From positions 34,912,120 to 34,976,119 of the forward strand of contig NC_085141.1 in assembly GCF_024139115.2 (NCBI RefSeq): 64,000 nt of DNA, in the 5' to 3' direction. The position numbers and the translations under genes were made by a program. The notes below the pieces were generated by a model, which made no database searches, had not been told where the DNA came from, and saw only the letters and a program-made list of their open reading frames with translations. Shown in pieces: positions 31,765 to 43,483 of this stretch. Position 1 is the stretch's first letter. Every line of letters begins with the position of its first letter. Origin of the DNA: Armigeres subalbatus. Its lineage: Eukaryota > Arthropoda > Insecta > Diptera > Culicidae.

Positions 31765-31818
31765 ATGCCGGAGACGGGCCAGCCTCGGTCTGAAAGTCTA
31801 CTGAATAAAGACATAAAA
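31765..31818 (+). mobile_element. LINE 3' end remnant
   Basis: GCCGGAGACGGGCCAGCCTC, GGTCTGAAAGTCTACTGAAT and AAAGACATAAAAAAAA resemble a non-LTR 3' terminus with a poly-A tail. It is short; the class is uncertain. Confidence 0.4.
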
Positions 31819-33412
31819 AAAATTATTTAAAATATAAGCGAAAAGAAACACAATCAAGCTTTTATGAACTCGTCAATATGATAGGAAATGCTTAATTCGA
31901 TGTTATCCCTATGTGCAGCAACGATCGGACAATATAGGATCATTACAACGTTTGTTGCCAAGTCTTGATGGGTTGCCCAACTGGCTGATCTTCTTTGGAT
32001 ATTTTCTTGGGTTAGGTTTGAAAAGAAGATCTGTTTAGGGTAAATCACTACTTGGGCCTATGGACCCGGTTCCCGGCTCACTGCACAGAAAACTAATGAT
32101 TCATACTGTTTGGAAGCCGTAGGTTTATGATTGATAATTTTTAAAAAGTCTCCCATTTATTTTTCACAATACTCAATATTTTTCAATCACTTGTTTTACT
32201 CCTAATTGATCCAATTGTAGAAAATAAAAATGTAGATTTCAAAATCTCGCTCCCCGATGCCACACCACTGAGCCGGAGTAATTCTTTCCACTTTTACAAA
32301 ACGGTATCATCAAATAAACACCTACCTGAAAATCGTCCTAGTGCTCGTTACAATCATTGCTTCAAGCTTTTAATCACCACACCATAATGCTTAACACACG
32401 CACTTCAATCTAATCACTAGAACGTATCACTAGAACTTATATAAACATAATTAGAATACATTTAAAAATATATTCTCAAACCGAACAAAAAATCACCTCG
32501 GCCCAAAAACTTCTAGCCGCACCGTGCTGCCAAAAGACCAGGAGAATGAAAATGATCCTTCATCGTTATTAGGAAAACTGTCTAATACGTTGACGCTATC
32601 ATGTTATTTATAATTTTCTCAATTTCAAAAGGTGGAAGAAATATAGTTTTAAGGTTTTTGGAAAAAAATTGGATGAGTAAATATATCTTCTCAACCAAAT
32701 AAAAATGATTATGAATGATACCATCTGGCATCTTGTTGTCGTGGAACGTGCATATTTTTGTTTACGTCGCATTTTCTACCGTCCCGAGAGAGAATGAGAG
32801 AAAAATGTTGAGAGATTGAGTAAAATTTTGCTTAGGCCGGGAACTGGTTTTATGATATGCCGGAATGGAAATCGCTATGACTGAAATGAGTGCTGCATCT
32901 CGTTAATTTAAATCAAATAAAAGCTTTTTTGAACGATATTTAGCACGAATAGCTATTTATTAAGCAGAAGTGAACCCCAATGCAGTATTATACAGCCCAC
33001 AAAATTCAGGAAAAGTTACTTCCTGTCATAAATATCAATTGAATAATGCAGTCGTACGCATGTTAGGCCGGGAATGGGGTAAGAAACCCTACCTACACTT
33101 TAACATTGGTAAATTATTTCAAATCAATAAACACGTTTAAAATGAGTAAAGTAAAGTAATATTACACAGAACTGAGTCTGATTTCCAACCGTGAGGCCCT
33201 ATCAGCGGCAAAAATAAAGTCAACATAAAGAAGGCTAATTGTTTTTTTTTTTCTGCATATAGTAAGCACTCTCAGTGACAGTCGAATGACTCGATCTAGC
33301 GATGATTTTCAAAAATTGGACTTTCATAAAGTAGATTATTTTTAGTTCTGATCTCAACTGAAATGATCCAAAAATGAATGAATATAATGAATAATATAAT
33401 ATTAATCCACTT
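31819..33412. other. AT-rich, no gene recognised
   Basis: Two GGCCGGGAA-type patches near 32835 and 33065 and a complementary GGTTCCCGGC near 32069 hint at a dispersed repeat, but no unit could be defined. Confidence 0.45.
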
Positions 33413-33600
33413 AGCGCTGTTGGTGCCTTTCTCGTGCAAAAAATACTGAAAAAATATAAATGAGTATTTTTAGGCGTGCTTTGGGCATAAAAAATAGTAT
33501 TTTGGCCATAACTTGATGCTCCTATATATCTAATTTTCAATAGAAAATAATAGGACAAGGTGCATTTTGAACTGTTCTCCTCTGCATTTTATTAACTTCT
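33413..33600 (+). repeat. TGCCTTTCTCGT-family repeat, partial
   Basis: AATCCACTTAGCGCTGTTGG then TGCCTTTCTCGTGCAAAA, GTATTTTGGCCATAACTT and AATTTTCAATAGAAAATAAT match units of the compound copy at 55507-56358. There is no CA tract and no right end. Confidence 0.75.
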
Positions 33601-34575
33601 TAACGATTTTGCACAAAGACAAACATATGTAAAGGGCAATTATTGACAAAACATAACGCAACTTTTATCAACTTGTATCTTTATCTCCCTTTCTAGTATT
33701 AGGTAGCAATTATAGAAATACTCAACATTTTTCCGTTCAAGGTTTCTACGAGTATATGGGCAGGAATATTTTAGACAAGTGTCGCATAGATAATTTTCTC
33801 AGTTGATGCCTCGGGCGCCGCACTCTGATGCAGCTGTTGCGCAGTAAAGCTGAAAGACTTTCAAAGTGATAAATCGCCGCTAATTAGACGCAGCCGTGTT
33901 GAATGGCCAACCATCCAACAGGGCATCGAACTATATGCAGTAGATGGCGTCAGTTTGAAAAAGCAGATAGCGCCCTGAGCGATGCTGCGCAGTGGTGGCT
34001 CGGCCAGGCCGGACCAGATATTTGCGAAGATGGGTGGTTGCCGGCCGGTGTCCGGAAGCGGTGATCGAAATTCAGACAGATGGTAGTAAGTGGCCTGGTG
34101 GAGGCGGTTCAGGTCGAAGAACTGCTTGCGATACGAAGTTCGTAAATGGATTGGTAATTGACGATGAGTCGATCGAAGCGATCGATTGATGGATTCGAAG
34201 CAAGTGGTGTTTCCACCGGGGCTAGAAAGGAAGTTCAATATCAAGTTTTGGACTGTAAACTGTGTTTAAGATTTGCATCTGCTATTAAAAGCTGATTTAA
34301 CTTTTGAACATAAAATACGATGATAATACGATGTATAAATATCATGAACTTGCTACTTTATGATTGATGAGAACTAATAGTATTGCGAAGCACTTCAAAA
34401 TTAAGAATGTGGGCTTGTAATAAGCTTTCAATGTATGTATAACCAATGTAGAGAAGCAATTGCCCACAATTAACTTGAGCTTACGCAACAAGCCTTCCTG
34501 TGTATTTTTACTTTGGATCTTGGAAATGTTTGTCGTGCACTACTTACTTGCAATAATTCGATATTGATGAACAAT
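33601..34575. other. no gene recognised
   Basis: 33800-34200 is GC-richer and has overlapping frames on both strands (127 codons minus, 65 plus) without motifs. Confidence 0.4.
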
Positions 34576-34830
34576 CCTCCTTAGCCGTGCGGTAAGACGC
34601 GCGGCTACAAAGCAAGACCATGCTGAGGGTGACTGGGTTCGTTTCCCGGTGCCGGTCTAGGCAATTTTCGGATTGGAAATTGTCTCGACTTCCCGAATGC
34701 AAAAATGGTAACTTGGCTTAGAAACCTCGCAGTTAATAACTGTGGAAGTGCTTAAGTGAACTCTAAGCTGCGAGTTGGCTCTGTCTCAGTGGGGGGATGT
34801 AATGCCAATAAGAAGAAGAAAAAGAAGAAG
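34576..34830 (+). mobile_element. tRNA-related SINE (Feilai-like)
   Basis: It begins CTCCTTAGCCGTGCGGTAAG (A box), has GGTTCGTTTCCC (B box with one change) and ends in GGATGTAATGCCAATAAGAA plus (AAG)n. No clear target duplication remains. Confidence 0.9.
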
Positions 34831-36785
34831 ATCAATTTGAAATGATTGAATAAAATTAAACTAACATTTCAATTCAAACTCATCCATAGGTTCACGTTAA
34901 TCAACCATAACCAACTAATACCAGAATCGCAACCATAGCTAATTGAATTGTGCTGCTGGAGAAATTAAAGTCCCGAAAATATACTTCAATTTCGTGACAC
35001 ATTTTCTCATTCTCAACTTAGGTACCTATGGCCCAGAAAGTCATCGCCATTCTCTTTGATCGATCCATTTCCCATCAACATCAATCTATCAATCTGCCTT
35101 CATCACTGTCACCACCGCAGCACCGCCTTCCTCGGCCGAGATCCGTTCAGTAGACCGACCGACAATCGATCGATTCAAAGAAAATAACCATATTGTCGTC
35201 GCCATCATCAATCGGATCGTCTCGCAACGGCTGATCCGCGGAGAAAAGAATGCCATTTATTTATGAGCGTAAGACACAAATCCCCAATGGAAAACAAATA
35301 GGAGTATCACTCAACCGTCACTTCCAGCTTCGGTCCCGTTGTTTGCCCAAAGACGGGAAAATGGGTAGGCGGACGAATCGATTGAAATTCGATGCATGGG
35401 ATTTCTTGTGCGATCGATCGGTGGCAGGCCGAACGGAGGCAAAAACAGCAATAAGCGAAGCTATTGATATTCAATAAATCAAATAACCATCAATAGAAGA
35501 GGAGAAGACACGTTTGCTGATGTCGTCGCGTCGCCCATGCAATGATGCGGTCAACCGTATTTTCCCTATTGTTTTCGATTTGTTCCACCCACTTCCGTTG
35601 AGCCCTGCTCGGTGGCGGACCAAGTGGAACGAACGAACTGTGTGTTGAGTGAATGATCGATCGTCGATCAGCGCACTCGCAGCGAACTTTTCTTCCGATG
35701 GCGGTGAAAATTTTCCAACTCGGAGAGCGTTGATAAATGTCAAACGCTTTTGAGGGTCATACATTGTGAAATTGAAATGAAAACACGTGCAACCCGTGTT
35801 CGTACTTTTTCTCACAGCCACCGGCCGGCCGGCTGGACCCACCGCAATATCGTTTGCCGGGGACTTGAACGCGTGTCTTCGCCCGGTCATCGATCGAATG
35901 TTAATTGCTATGGCAGTTTTGCTTTAATCAGCATGAAAATTTTATGCAATCGAGTCATTGCACTTCATGGCACAGCAGGAGATGGATCGAGGGAAATGGT
36001 CTTATTGCGGTGCAACGATCATACATTTACACGTACTGAAAAGTCGTAGGATCACTCGAAAATGGACTGATGTGAAAGAATTGTTCAAACGAACCCATTG
36101 CGCAGCCATAAGTATGCGGTGAATGCACTTTGTCTACTCTATGATGCCGAGTCGACCCGTTTACTATCGATTGCCTTTATGTAATCAAAACGAGGTTGAA
36201 AAAATGCTATTGAATCTGCACTATATTTATTTAATTAGTTTAAGACCATTTTCTGACTAATGATTGTGCAAAGTGACTTATAATTGTGAGTTACTCATGA
36301 TGAGGGAGGCAGTACTTAAAATATTATAATATGGATCTCAATCCTTATCCATAACTCTCGATTGGTATTTACGAGCTACCGTGTTCAAGTGCCTGAAAGG
36401 TCCACGGTAGACGGTGCTGCACATCAAGAATGGAGTGAATCGACATAATGGTTTGCTGGAGAGTTTAAAATTTCATGATATCATTAACCGTATTCCGTTA
36501 AATTTCATATAGAACTATCTCACATATATACAGTTACATCCAGGCCAATCACCGATCCATTGCCTATAAACATCCGGTCACCAAGGAATCTGCATCATCA
36601 TAAGTTCAATATTATAAAAGGTGCAATCGATCGACCACGCGTCCTCTTTTGAAATTCAGACAACTCATATCCAAGTTCCAAATTCCAATCTGAAATTGAA
36701 CCGTTCCAAGAGAGAGTTTAATTTCAACGTGATAAACCATAATTGTACCGTGTTTAGTATAGTTTATCACCGGGAAAATAGCAGT
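34831..36785. other. no gene recognised; GATCGATC-rich
   Basis: ATCGAT/GATCGATC-like palindromes recur from about 34165 to 36640 (for example near 34168, 35058, 35167, 35413, 35658, 35888 and 36628). Short frames (75-139 codons) lie on both strands without motifs. It may be host single-copy DNA. Confidence 0.4.
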
Positions 36786-36925
36786 TCTAAGACAGGGTGT
36801 CTACTACCTGGAAAAACATGGAAAACCTGGAATTATTAGGGAATTTCTCCCCACCTGGAGAATACCTGGAATTATCAGGGAATTCCTGACATAATCAGGG
36901 GAATTTCAGTACCCGGTGATCATGA
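36785..36925. repeat. CCTGGAATTATCAGGGAATT minisatellite-like repeat
   Basis: It starts CAGGGTGTCTACTACCTGG and continues with repeated ACCTGGAATTAT(T/C)AGGGAATT units at about 36825, 36865 and 36890. This is a dispersed repeat of unknown class. Confidence 0.65.
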
Positions 36926-37044
36926 GTGAAATTCTCTCAAAAGATGAAAAAAAATATTTAAAATATTTGAATAAATATACCTATCAAATCTATTGAAAAT
37001 GTTGTGAACGTTAATGGATCGTTGTTCCGCAAAAAAATGTTTTG

Positions 37045-37147
37045 CCATCTTCTAAAGACTTCCTGGAGAATTTCCGAAGCTATTCTTGGCAAAATGTTGG
37101 AATTTATTCGGAAAATCAATTAGGGATTGCTTTTGTAAATTATTTGT
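37045..37147. repeat. GAATTTCC-type repeat
   Basis: Short imperfect repeats (TTCCTGGAGAATTTCCGAAG) border the next LINE fragment. Confidence 0.4.
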
Positions 37148-37330
37148 AAACGATCCGACGGGCACAAGAAGGCGAGGTGCGCAGCGGGCAAGGTGGATCG
37201 ATCAGGTGGAAGATGACTTGCGGACCCTCTGTAGACTGCGTGGTTGGCGACGTGTAGCCATGGACCGAACCGAATGGAGAAGATTCTTATATACCGCACA
37301 GGCCACTTCGGCCTTAGTCTGAATAAATAA
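37148..37330 (+). pseudogene. RTE-like LINE 3' end
   Basis: NDPTGTRRRGAQRARWIDQV, DDLRTLCRLRGWRRVAMDRT and EWRRFLYTAQATSALV, followed by TGAATAAATAAATAC. These are the last ~57 codons of the RTE-like element and its short 3' tail; the same end is at 45330-45505. The frame is open here. Confidence 0.85.
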
Positions 37331-37489
37331 ATACTAATAATTGTAAATTCTTTATTAATATATTAAAAAATACTAAATTAGTTAGGATTTTTCGAAGATC
37401 GGAATTTCGGGATCAGTTTTACATGGAATTATTCACTAAAAGCGTGTCCATAAGAATGATTAGAAATTTGATAAATTATTTCTGGAGAA

Positions 37490-37830
37490 ATTTCCAAGAC
37501 AAAAACCGAAAAAAAAATCCCGAAGGAATTTCAAAACGAATTTCCGAACGATTTTTCGTATGGTTTCTTTAAGAAATTTCCGATTAGTAAAGGGATTTGT
37601 GAAGGATTTTTGCTAAAGGAATTCTTGAAAGAATAGCCGAAGGAATCCCGAATGGATTTTTCAAACGAGTTTCTAAAGGTATTCTCACAGTATTTCCAAA
37701 GAATTATTAAAAGCAAAATATCCAGAAAAACTCCTCCAAGTGCTTTCTTAAGTTTTCCTCAAGATACTTCTGACTGAGTTCCTAAAAAATCCCAAGGAAT
37801 TACAAAAGAATATCCGAAGCATTTTTACAG
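37490..37830. repeat. GAAGGAATTTC-type degenerate tandem repeat
   Basis: Spaced GGAATTTC / GAATTCTTG / GAATCCCGAA motifs every ~25-30 bp produce a minus-strand frame with repeated KNSF/GNSF. This is a repeat, not a protein. Confidence 0.6.
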
Positions 37831-38073
37831 TAAAGCAGTAATAGAACGCTAGTGGCGCTGTAACCATTGGAATTATTCTGCCAAAATATGCTTCAATAAG
37901 CTTAATAGCCTATTCAGATTACGATTAAATTATTTATCGTATTAAATGTCGTGTTAAAGCGGATAAAGAAAATTGAATGTATGTGGATGGCATCATGATA
38001 TTTATGATCATAAATGGCGTAATTTAAATAGGCTATAACTTGACTATAACTTATAGTACCCGTACCTTGGCTG

Positions 38074-38351
38074 CTTCTTCTCCTTCTTCTTAATGGCATT
38101 ACATCCCCACACTGGGACAGAGCCGCCTCGCAGCTTAGTGTTCATTCTGCACTTCCACAGTTATTAACTGCGAGGTTTCTAATCCAAGTTACCATTTTTG
38201 CATTTGTATATCATGAGGCTAACACGATGATACTTTTATGCCCAGGGAAGTCGAGACAATTTCCAATCCGAAAATTGCCTAGACCGGCACCGGGAATCGA
38301 ACCCAGCCACCCTCAGCATGGTCTTGCTTTGTAGCCGCGCGTCTTACCGCA
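38074..38351 (-). mobile_element. tRNA-related SINE (Feilai-like), head truncated
   Basis: It matches 10352-10636 in the same orientation but stops at CTTACCGCAC, so the first ~10 bases of the head are missing and replaced by an A-rich run. Confidence 0.9.
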
Positions 38352-39060
38352 CAAAAAACGAACAAAAAAAAAACAAAATATAATGATTGCAAAATTATCA
38401 ATTTTTGTATGGAACAAAGGACCTCCATCTACCAATGTCTATCGTATTTCGTAATGTATAATACAATTTAAAACGAACTCAAATGACAAATTTCACTGCG
38501 GTTTTAATTTTTCAGTGATAAGTTGGCAAAATAATAAATGTGGCACCAACGCGCCCTCATGAAATTTATATTTTATTATATTTAAATATTTCTCATATAA
38601 CAAACAAATAAATCATTATTATTATTCATAATTTCTGCGCATTTTGAGATGCCCACTCATGTAGCTCAAGCATGTGAACATTACATTACGGCAATCGGGG
38701 CATTATTTTATAAGAATTTTTGTATTTTTCATTTACTAAAGCCAATCATTCATCATGGCGATTTATGTTTTTCATTTCTTGCTCCATGTTGCTGCTATAA
38801 AGCGTTTCAGTTGTTCAAATTACATCAACAGGATCATTCAAACTTATAAGTGCCAAATAAAATAAGTCTGGAGACTCATTAATTTCATCTCGATTTTTAA
38901 AATATTGCAAAAAAAATCAAATTGCTTTAACTTAGCATTTAAGCCAGCTACCCGGCTATATCAATTTGACAGCTCAAACATCCGATCAACAAATGTGAAT
39001 AATCGCGGAGTAAGGCTTCATTGTACACTACGTGTACCTAGGATCTTTGTGTTCACTCCG
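38352..39060. other. AT-rich, no gene recognised
   Basis: Only short frames with no motif. Confidence 0.5.
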
Positions 39061-39063
39061 ACT

Positions 39064-39180
39064 AAAACAAACCTTTATAAAAGGCCTGGACCCATGATAG
39101 TGTTACATTCCGATCGACTCAGTTTAACGATTGAGCTGATGTCTGTGTGTGCGTATTTATGTGTGTCTGCAAAAAAATCA
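39064..39180 (+). repeat. TGCCTTTCTCGT-family repeat, tail fragment in reverse
   Basis: AAAGGCCTGGACCCATGATA, CCGATCGACTCAGTTTAACG and GATGTCTGTGTGTGCG match the tail-microsatellite junction seen at 51735-51840. Only a vestigial GT tract is present. Confidence 0.65.
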
Positions 39181-39499
39181 CTCATGATTTAGGCACTTAC
39201 TCTCCACTAATTTGTTTGCCCTTATCCTTAAGCGAGGATTAATTTGGCACTTAAAACATAAAATAAAATATATAATACAATGCTTAAAATCCAATAGGGA
39301 TAATCATGGTTGTCATTATCATGGCTGTTACTAAGTTTTGTATATAAATATAAAATTGAAGATGTATAAAACCAAATAGCAACACCGGTGATTGCGATAA
39401 AACTAAATGAAACAATGGTGGCTATCATAAAACTTCATTATAATATGAATAAAGCCTTTTGGTATCAGGTATGTTACTTGGGAACGCATGATTGGGTGG

Positions 39500-40029
39500 C
39501 AGTCAATCAACGCAAGGATGGGCAAGCTAAGGATAAAAGGCCGATTCTTCTATAGCATCATCAACGTGCACTGCCCACACGAAGGGAGATCCGACGACGA
39601 GAAAGAAGCGTTCTATGCGCAGCTGGAGCAGACATAGATGGATGCCCACTGCGGGACGTCAAAATCGTCGTCGGTGATATGAACGCTCAAGTAGGAAGGG
39701 AGGAAATGTATAGACCGGTCAACGGACCGGATAGTCAGCATACCGTATCGAACGACAACGGCCAACGATGCATAAACTTTGCAGCCTCCCGCGGAATGGT
39801 AGTCCGAAGCACTTTCTTCCCCCGCAAGAATATCCACAAGGCCACATGGAAATCACCTAATCAAGTAACGGAAAACCAAATCGACCACGTTCTAATCGAC
39901 AGTAAATTCTTCTCCGACATCACGAACGTCCGCACTTACCGCAGTGCGAATATTGAATCCGACCACTGCCTCGTTGCAGTATGTCTGCGCTCAAAACTCT
40001 CGAACGTGTACAACAAGTCGGTAGACTAG
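39500..40029 (+). pseudogene. RTE-like apurinic-type endonuclease, C-terminal half
   Basis: SIINVHCPHEGRSDDEKEAF (about 39560-39615) is followed by KIVVGDMNAQVGRE (GDxN motif), GRQ-like NDNGQRCINFAASRGMVVRS, FPRKNIHKATWKSP, NQIDHVLIDSKFFSD and NIESDHCLVAV with the catalytic SDH. The endonuclease nicks target DNA to prime reverse transcription. A stop near 39636 separates the first motif from the open frame 39679-40029. The N-terminal half is missing. Confidence 0.8.
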
Positions 40030-40737
40030 CCCAAGACTACGTGGAGCAGCTGGAAGTGGCACTCCCAACGGAAGAGCAGCTAGGTGAACGTCTCTTGAAA
40101 TTGCTGGAGATATATTTGATCCGCCATTGGAAGCACCGCAACCGCTGCATTAGGCACGGTGCCCCCGGATCAGTGAAACGACTGGTATGGCGGCGAATGT
40201 GAGCAGTTAGTTGAGGAGAAGAATGCAGCATGGGCGAGATTGCTGCAACACCGCACGAGGGCGAACGAGGTACGATACAATCGGGCGCGGAACAGACAAA
40301 ACTCGATTTTTCGGAGGAAAAAGCGCCAGCAGGAAGATCGAGACCGTGAAGAGACGAAGCAACTGTACCGCGCTAATAACGAACGAAAGTTCTATGAGAA
40401 GTTAAACCGTTCACGTAAGGGCTGTGTGCCACAGCCCGATATGTGTAAGGACATAAACGGGAACCTTGTTACAAACGAGTGTGAGGTGATCCAAAGGTGG
40501 CGGCAGCACTACGAAGAGCACCTGAATGGCGATGTGGCAGACGAAGATGGTGGTATGGTGATGGACCTGGGAGAACGCGCGCAAGACATAATTCTACCGG
40601 CTCCGAATCTCCAGGAAATCCAGGAGGAGATCGGCCGGCTGAAAAACAACAAAGCCCCTGGAGTTGACAAACTTCCAGGAGAGCTGTTTAAACACGGTTG
40701 TGAGGCACTGGGTAATTACCATTGTTTGGGAGGATGA
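40020..40737 (+). pseudogene. RTE-like linker and RT fingers
   Basis: GRLAQDYVEQLEVALPTEEQ near 40020 is in a shifted frame. Frame 40240-40737 (165 codons) has the basic NRQNSIFRRKKRQQEDRDRE helix, CKDINGNLVTNECEVIQRWR and GRLKNNKAPGVDKLPGELFK. It breaks near 40715, where frame 40664-40930 continues with EWMEGVVCPIYKKGDKLDCS. Confidence 0.8.
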
Positions 40738-41480
40738 GGTTCTACCGGTGGAGTGGATGGAAGGTGTCGTGTGTCCCATCTACAAAAAGGGCGATAAGCT
40801 GGATTGTAGCAACTACCGCGCAATCACATTGCTGAACGCCGCCTACAAGGTACTCTCCCACATTTTATGCCGCCGACTAACACCAATAGCAAGAGTTCGT
40901 GGGGCAGTACCAGGCGGGATTTATGGGTGAACGCTCTACCACAAACCAGTACGTCAGGTATTGCAGAAATGCCACGAATACAACGTGCCCACATATCATT
41001 CATTTGTCGACTTCAAAGCCGCATATGATATAATCGATCGAGACCAGCTATGGCAGCTAATGCACGAAAACGGATTTCCGGATAAACTGATACGGTTGAT
41101 CAAGGCGACGATGGATCGGGTTACGGCAAGGTGATGGTCTTTCGTGTCTGAGGAAGCCTACATCAGACTGAAAAGCGAAGCTAAACGGATTGGACTAGTC
41201 ATCAACACGTCGAAGTCGAAGTACATGATAGGAAGAGGCTCAAGGGAGGTCAATGTAAGCCACCCACCACAAGTTTCTATCGGTGGTGACGAAATCGAGG
41301 TGGTTTAAGAATTCGTGTACTTGGGCTCACTGGCAATGATATCAGCAGAGAAATTCGGAGACGCATCATGGTAGGAAATCGCAAATCGCTCCGATCGAAT
41401 AGAGTCCGCCGTAGTACCAAAATGACTATCTACAAAACGCTTATTAGACCGGTAGTTCTCTACGAACACGAGACCTCCCA
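40664..41480 (+). pseudogene. RTE-like RT, palm deleted
   Basis: NYRAITLLNAAYKVLSHILC is followed by a shifted FVDFKAAYDIIDRDQLWQLM (palm A with an intact Asp, about 41005-41065). After MDRVTAR the sequence jumps at about 41137-41148 to EEAYIRLKSEAKRIGLVINT, skipping palm B and FADD. EFVYLGSL and an LIRPVVLYEHET-like end follow. It is inactive. Confidence 0.8.
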
Positions 41481-43190
41481 AGTATCATATTTGGTTTTAT
41501 AACGGTTTTAAAAACCATTTTTCGCTCTAGAAGAGTCTCATAAAACCAGTATAAAACCACATAACATAAGTGGATCTTAGAAGAAAATCCCCATCAAAAA
41601 GTTGACCCCCTTTCGGTGAGCCAAAACTGTTATAACGAGCGTCGGGAACATCGTTCTGTCATTCTCAAATGTAAACAAATACCATATGATCAGAAAATTA
41701 GAACACTTTGTTTCAAAGAGTACAAAGGTCAGGATAGACAACCGATATGTGGAGAAATTCAATTTTAGCATGCATATATTTTAAACATTATCCAGAAATT
41801 GGAGATAATATCCGAAAACAAATCTCTCCTGCGCTTCTCACAACAATGGACAAGATATAAAATCAATATCGACATTTTCTTTATCTAAAACAGTTATTTT
41901 CAGGCGATTTTATAACAATATCTTTTTTCTTCCGATTACTAGTATCGAAAATGAAATGATCCTAAAACCGGTTCAATAAGTTTGTGTATGAATTGAAGAA
42001 AAAAAAAGTTTTTTCAAAAAGTGTTAATTAAGATGTCGTTTAAAACTGTTCTACATTAGAAACTAATCTGTGAATATGCAGTTTTCGGTTTTTTCAAAAG
42101 GATGGCGAGGGATACACCAATGTTGGTTTACAAGTTGCAAAAATGAGTTGCGAAATGAACTGAGAAAAAAAAAACTGAACAGTTTTCAAAACTAAAGTTT
42201 TATTATTGACTAGATGTCATTCTTGTTAATACTTTAATTCCGTAAAGACTGCAGTGTTGAATATATGTATATCCTCTAACCTAAATCATTAACCAAGTAT
42301 ACGAAAGCAAACTCCAGGACGGGGTCGCGAGGTATTTTTAGCTTGGAATAATAATGAACTATATTAACGATGTTTCTGACCATTTTGAGGATGTTTCAAC
42401 ACTAATTTACTTAATACGCTTTAACTAAACATTAGGTTAATTTGAATAACTTGGCAAATTGCTTGATAATATTCTGGCAATAACGTTTCCAAATTTGTAC
42501 CGATAAGGGGATATATTGATTACATTTATTGTTCAAACAGAAAAACACTGATATTGTGAACCAATATTGTAATACTTTATTCAAAAGTTTGGTGTTACTG
42601 TAGTATGATAAATTGAAGTTTCATGTTCAAAATATTTCATAGTTAATTACAAAGCTTCAAAAGATTAATCGTGTAATTATGTTCATTATCAATTTCATAA
42701 TAATCATATAATTTTATAATGATTGTGACTGACCTTCATGAGTCGATATTGAAAGGAACAGTCGATTCATGGAAATATCGAGATGTGGAAATGAAAATCC
42801 TTGGAAAGCTCTTTGGAGGGACCATCACAGTAACCCAGAAAATATTGTTTTTATATGGCATAATTGTCTTACATGAGCCGACATCGACTCATGGAGATTT
42901 CACTGTAATCATTTTTATATTCAATGAACCAATGGTCTATGTTTACTATTTGAGGCAACGAAGTTCGATTCTTTTATTTGACATTTTTCGCATGGTTATG
43001 CAGAAAGAAAGATTTTAGCTCAATAACAGAGAGTTTCTTTACTATGTGCGTCTTCTTCTTCTACCTCAATGTCTAGTGGGCTTGCATTACTGGTTACTTT
43101 GATGATTAACAGTGACCGGTTAACGGTGACATCAAGATCAACGAATACAAAACGAGCTGTCTTTCCTCAAGATCGGTCAATTTTATCACC
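41481..43190. other. AT-rich, no gene recognised
   Basis: A GGTTTTATAACGGTTTTAAA / ATAAAACCAGTATAAAACCA pair near 41493-41560 is loosely self-complementary. The 99-codon frame 42719-43018 has no recognised motif and AT-driven composition. Confidence 0.45.
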
Positions 43191-43194
43191 AACT

Positions 43195-43400
43195 AGTCGA
43201 CCCGGCAGACGTTCTACTGCATAGTAGGCGAAAGTGCGCGTTGTGGTGAACTACCCATGCGAATTTTTCATATGAATCTTATTGTTTCCGCATAAGGATA
43301 TATCATACAAGCCCGTCGGAAACGACAACGAATCTGCAGAAGGAATGAAGGAAATCCATCCAGCTGTTTTCGAGTTATGCGGATTCAAATTATTTTTTAT
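43195..43400. repeat. dispersed repeat with CGACCCGGCAGACGTT wording
   Basis: GACCCGGCAGACGTTCTACT through CCAGCTGTTTTCGAGTTATG is wording I associate with a widespread insect interspersed repeat. Recognition is from memory; there is no second copy in this window. Confidence 0.35.
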
Positions 43401-43483
43401 TATTTAGAGATATTATTTACATTAACATCAGCAATTTAAACCATCAATATGGAAGAATTGGGTTACAAAACAGTAAAACAATA

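Larger units (their letters stand above)
39430..41480 (+). mobile_element. RTE-like LINE, copy 2, internally deleted
   Basis: It carries the endonuclease end, linker, RT fingers and part of the palm, then the thumb. A deletion near 41137-41148 removes the region with FADD. Over shared parts it is similar to copy 1 at 2571-4054. Confidence 0.85.

Noticed and set aside
33861..34244. 127-codon minus-strand frame
   Set aside because: No motif; overlaps an equally unsupported plus-strand frame; composition follows local GC content.
35471..36049. 139-codon minus and 99-codon plus frames
   Set aside because: Mutually overlapping, no recognisable domain.
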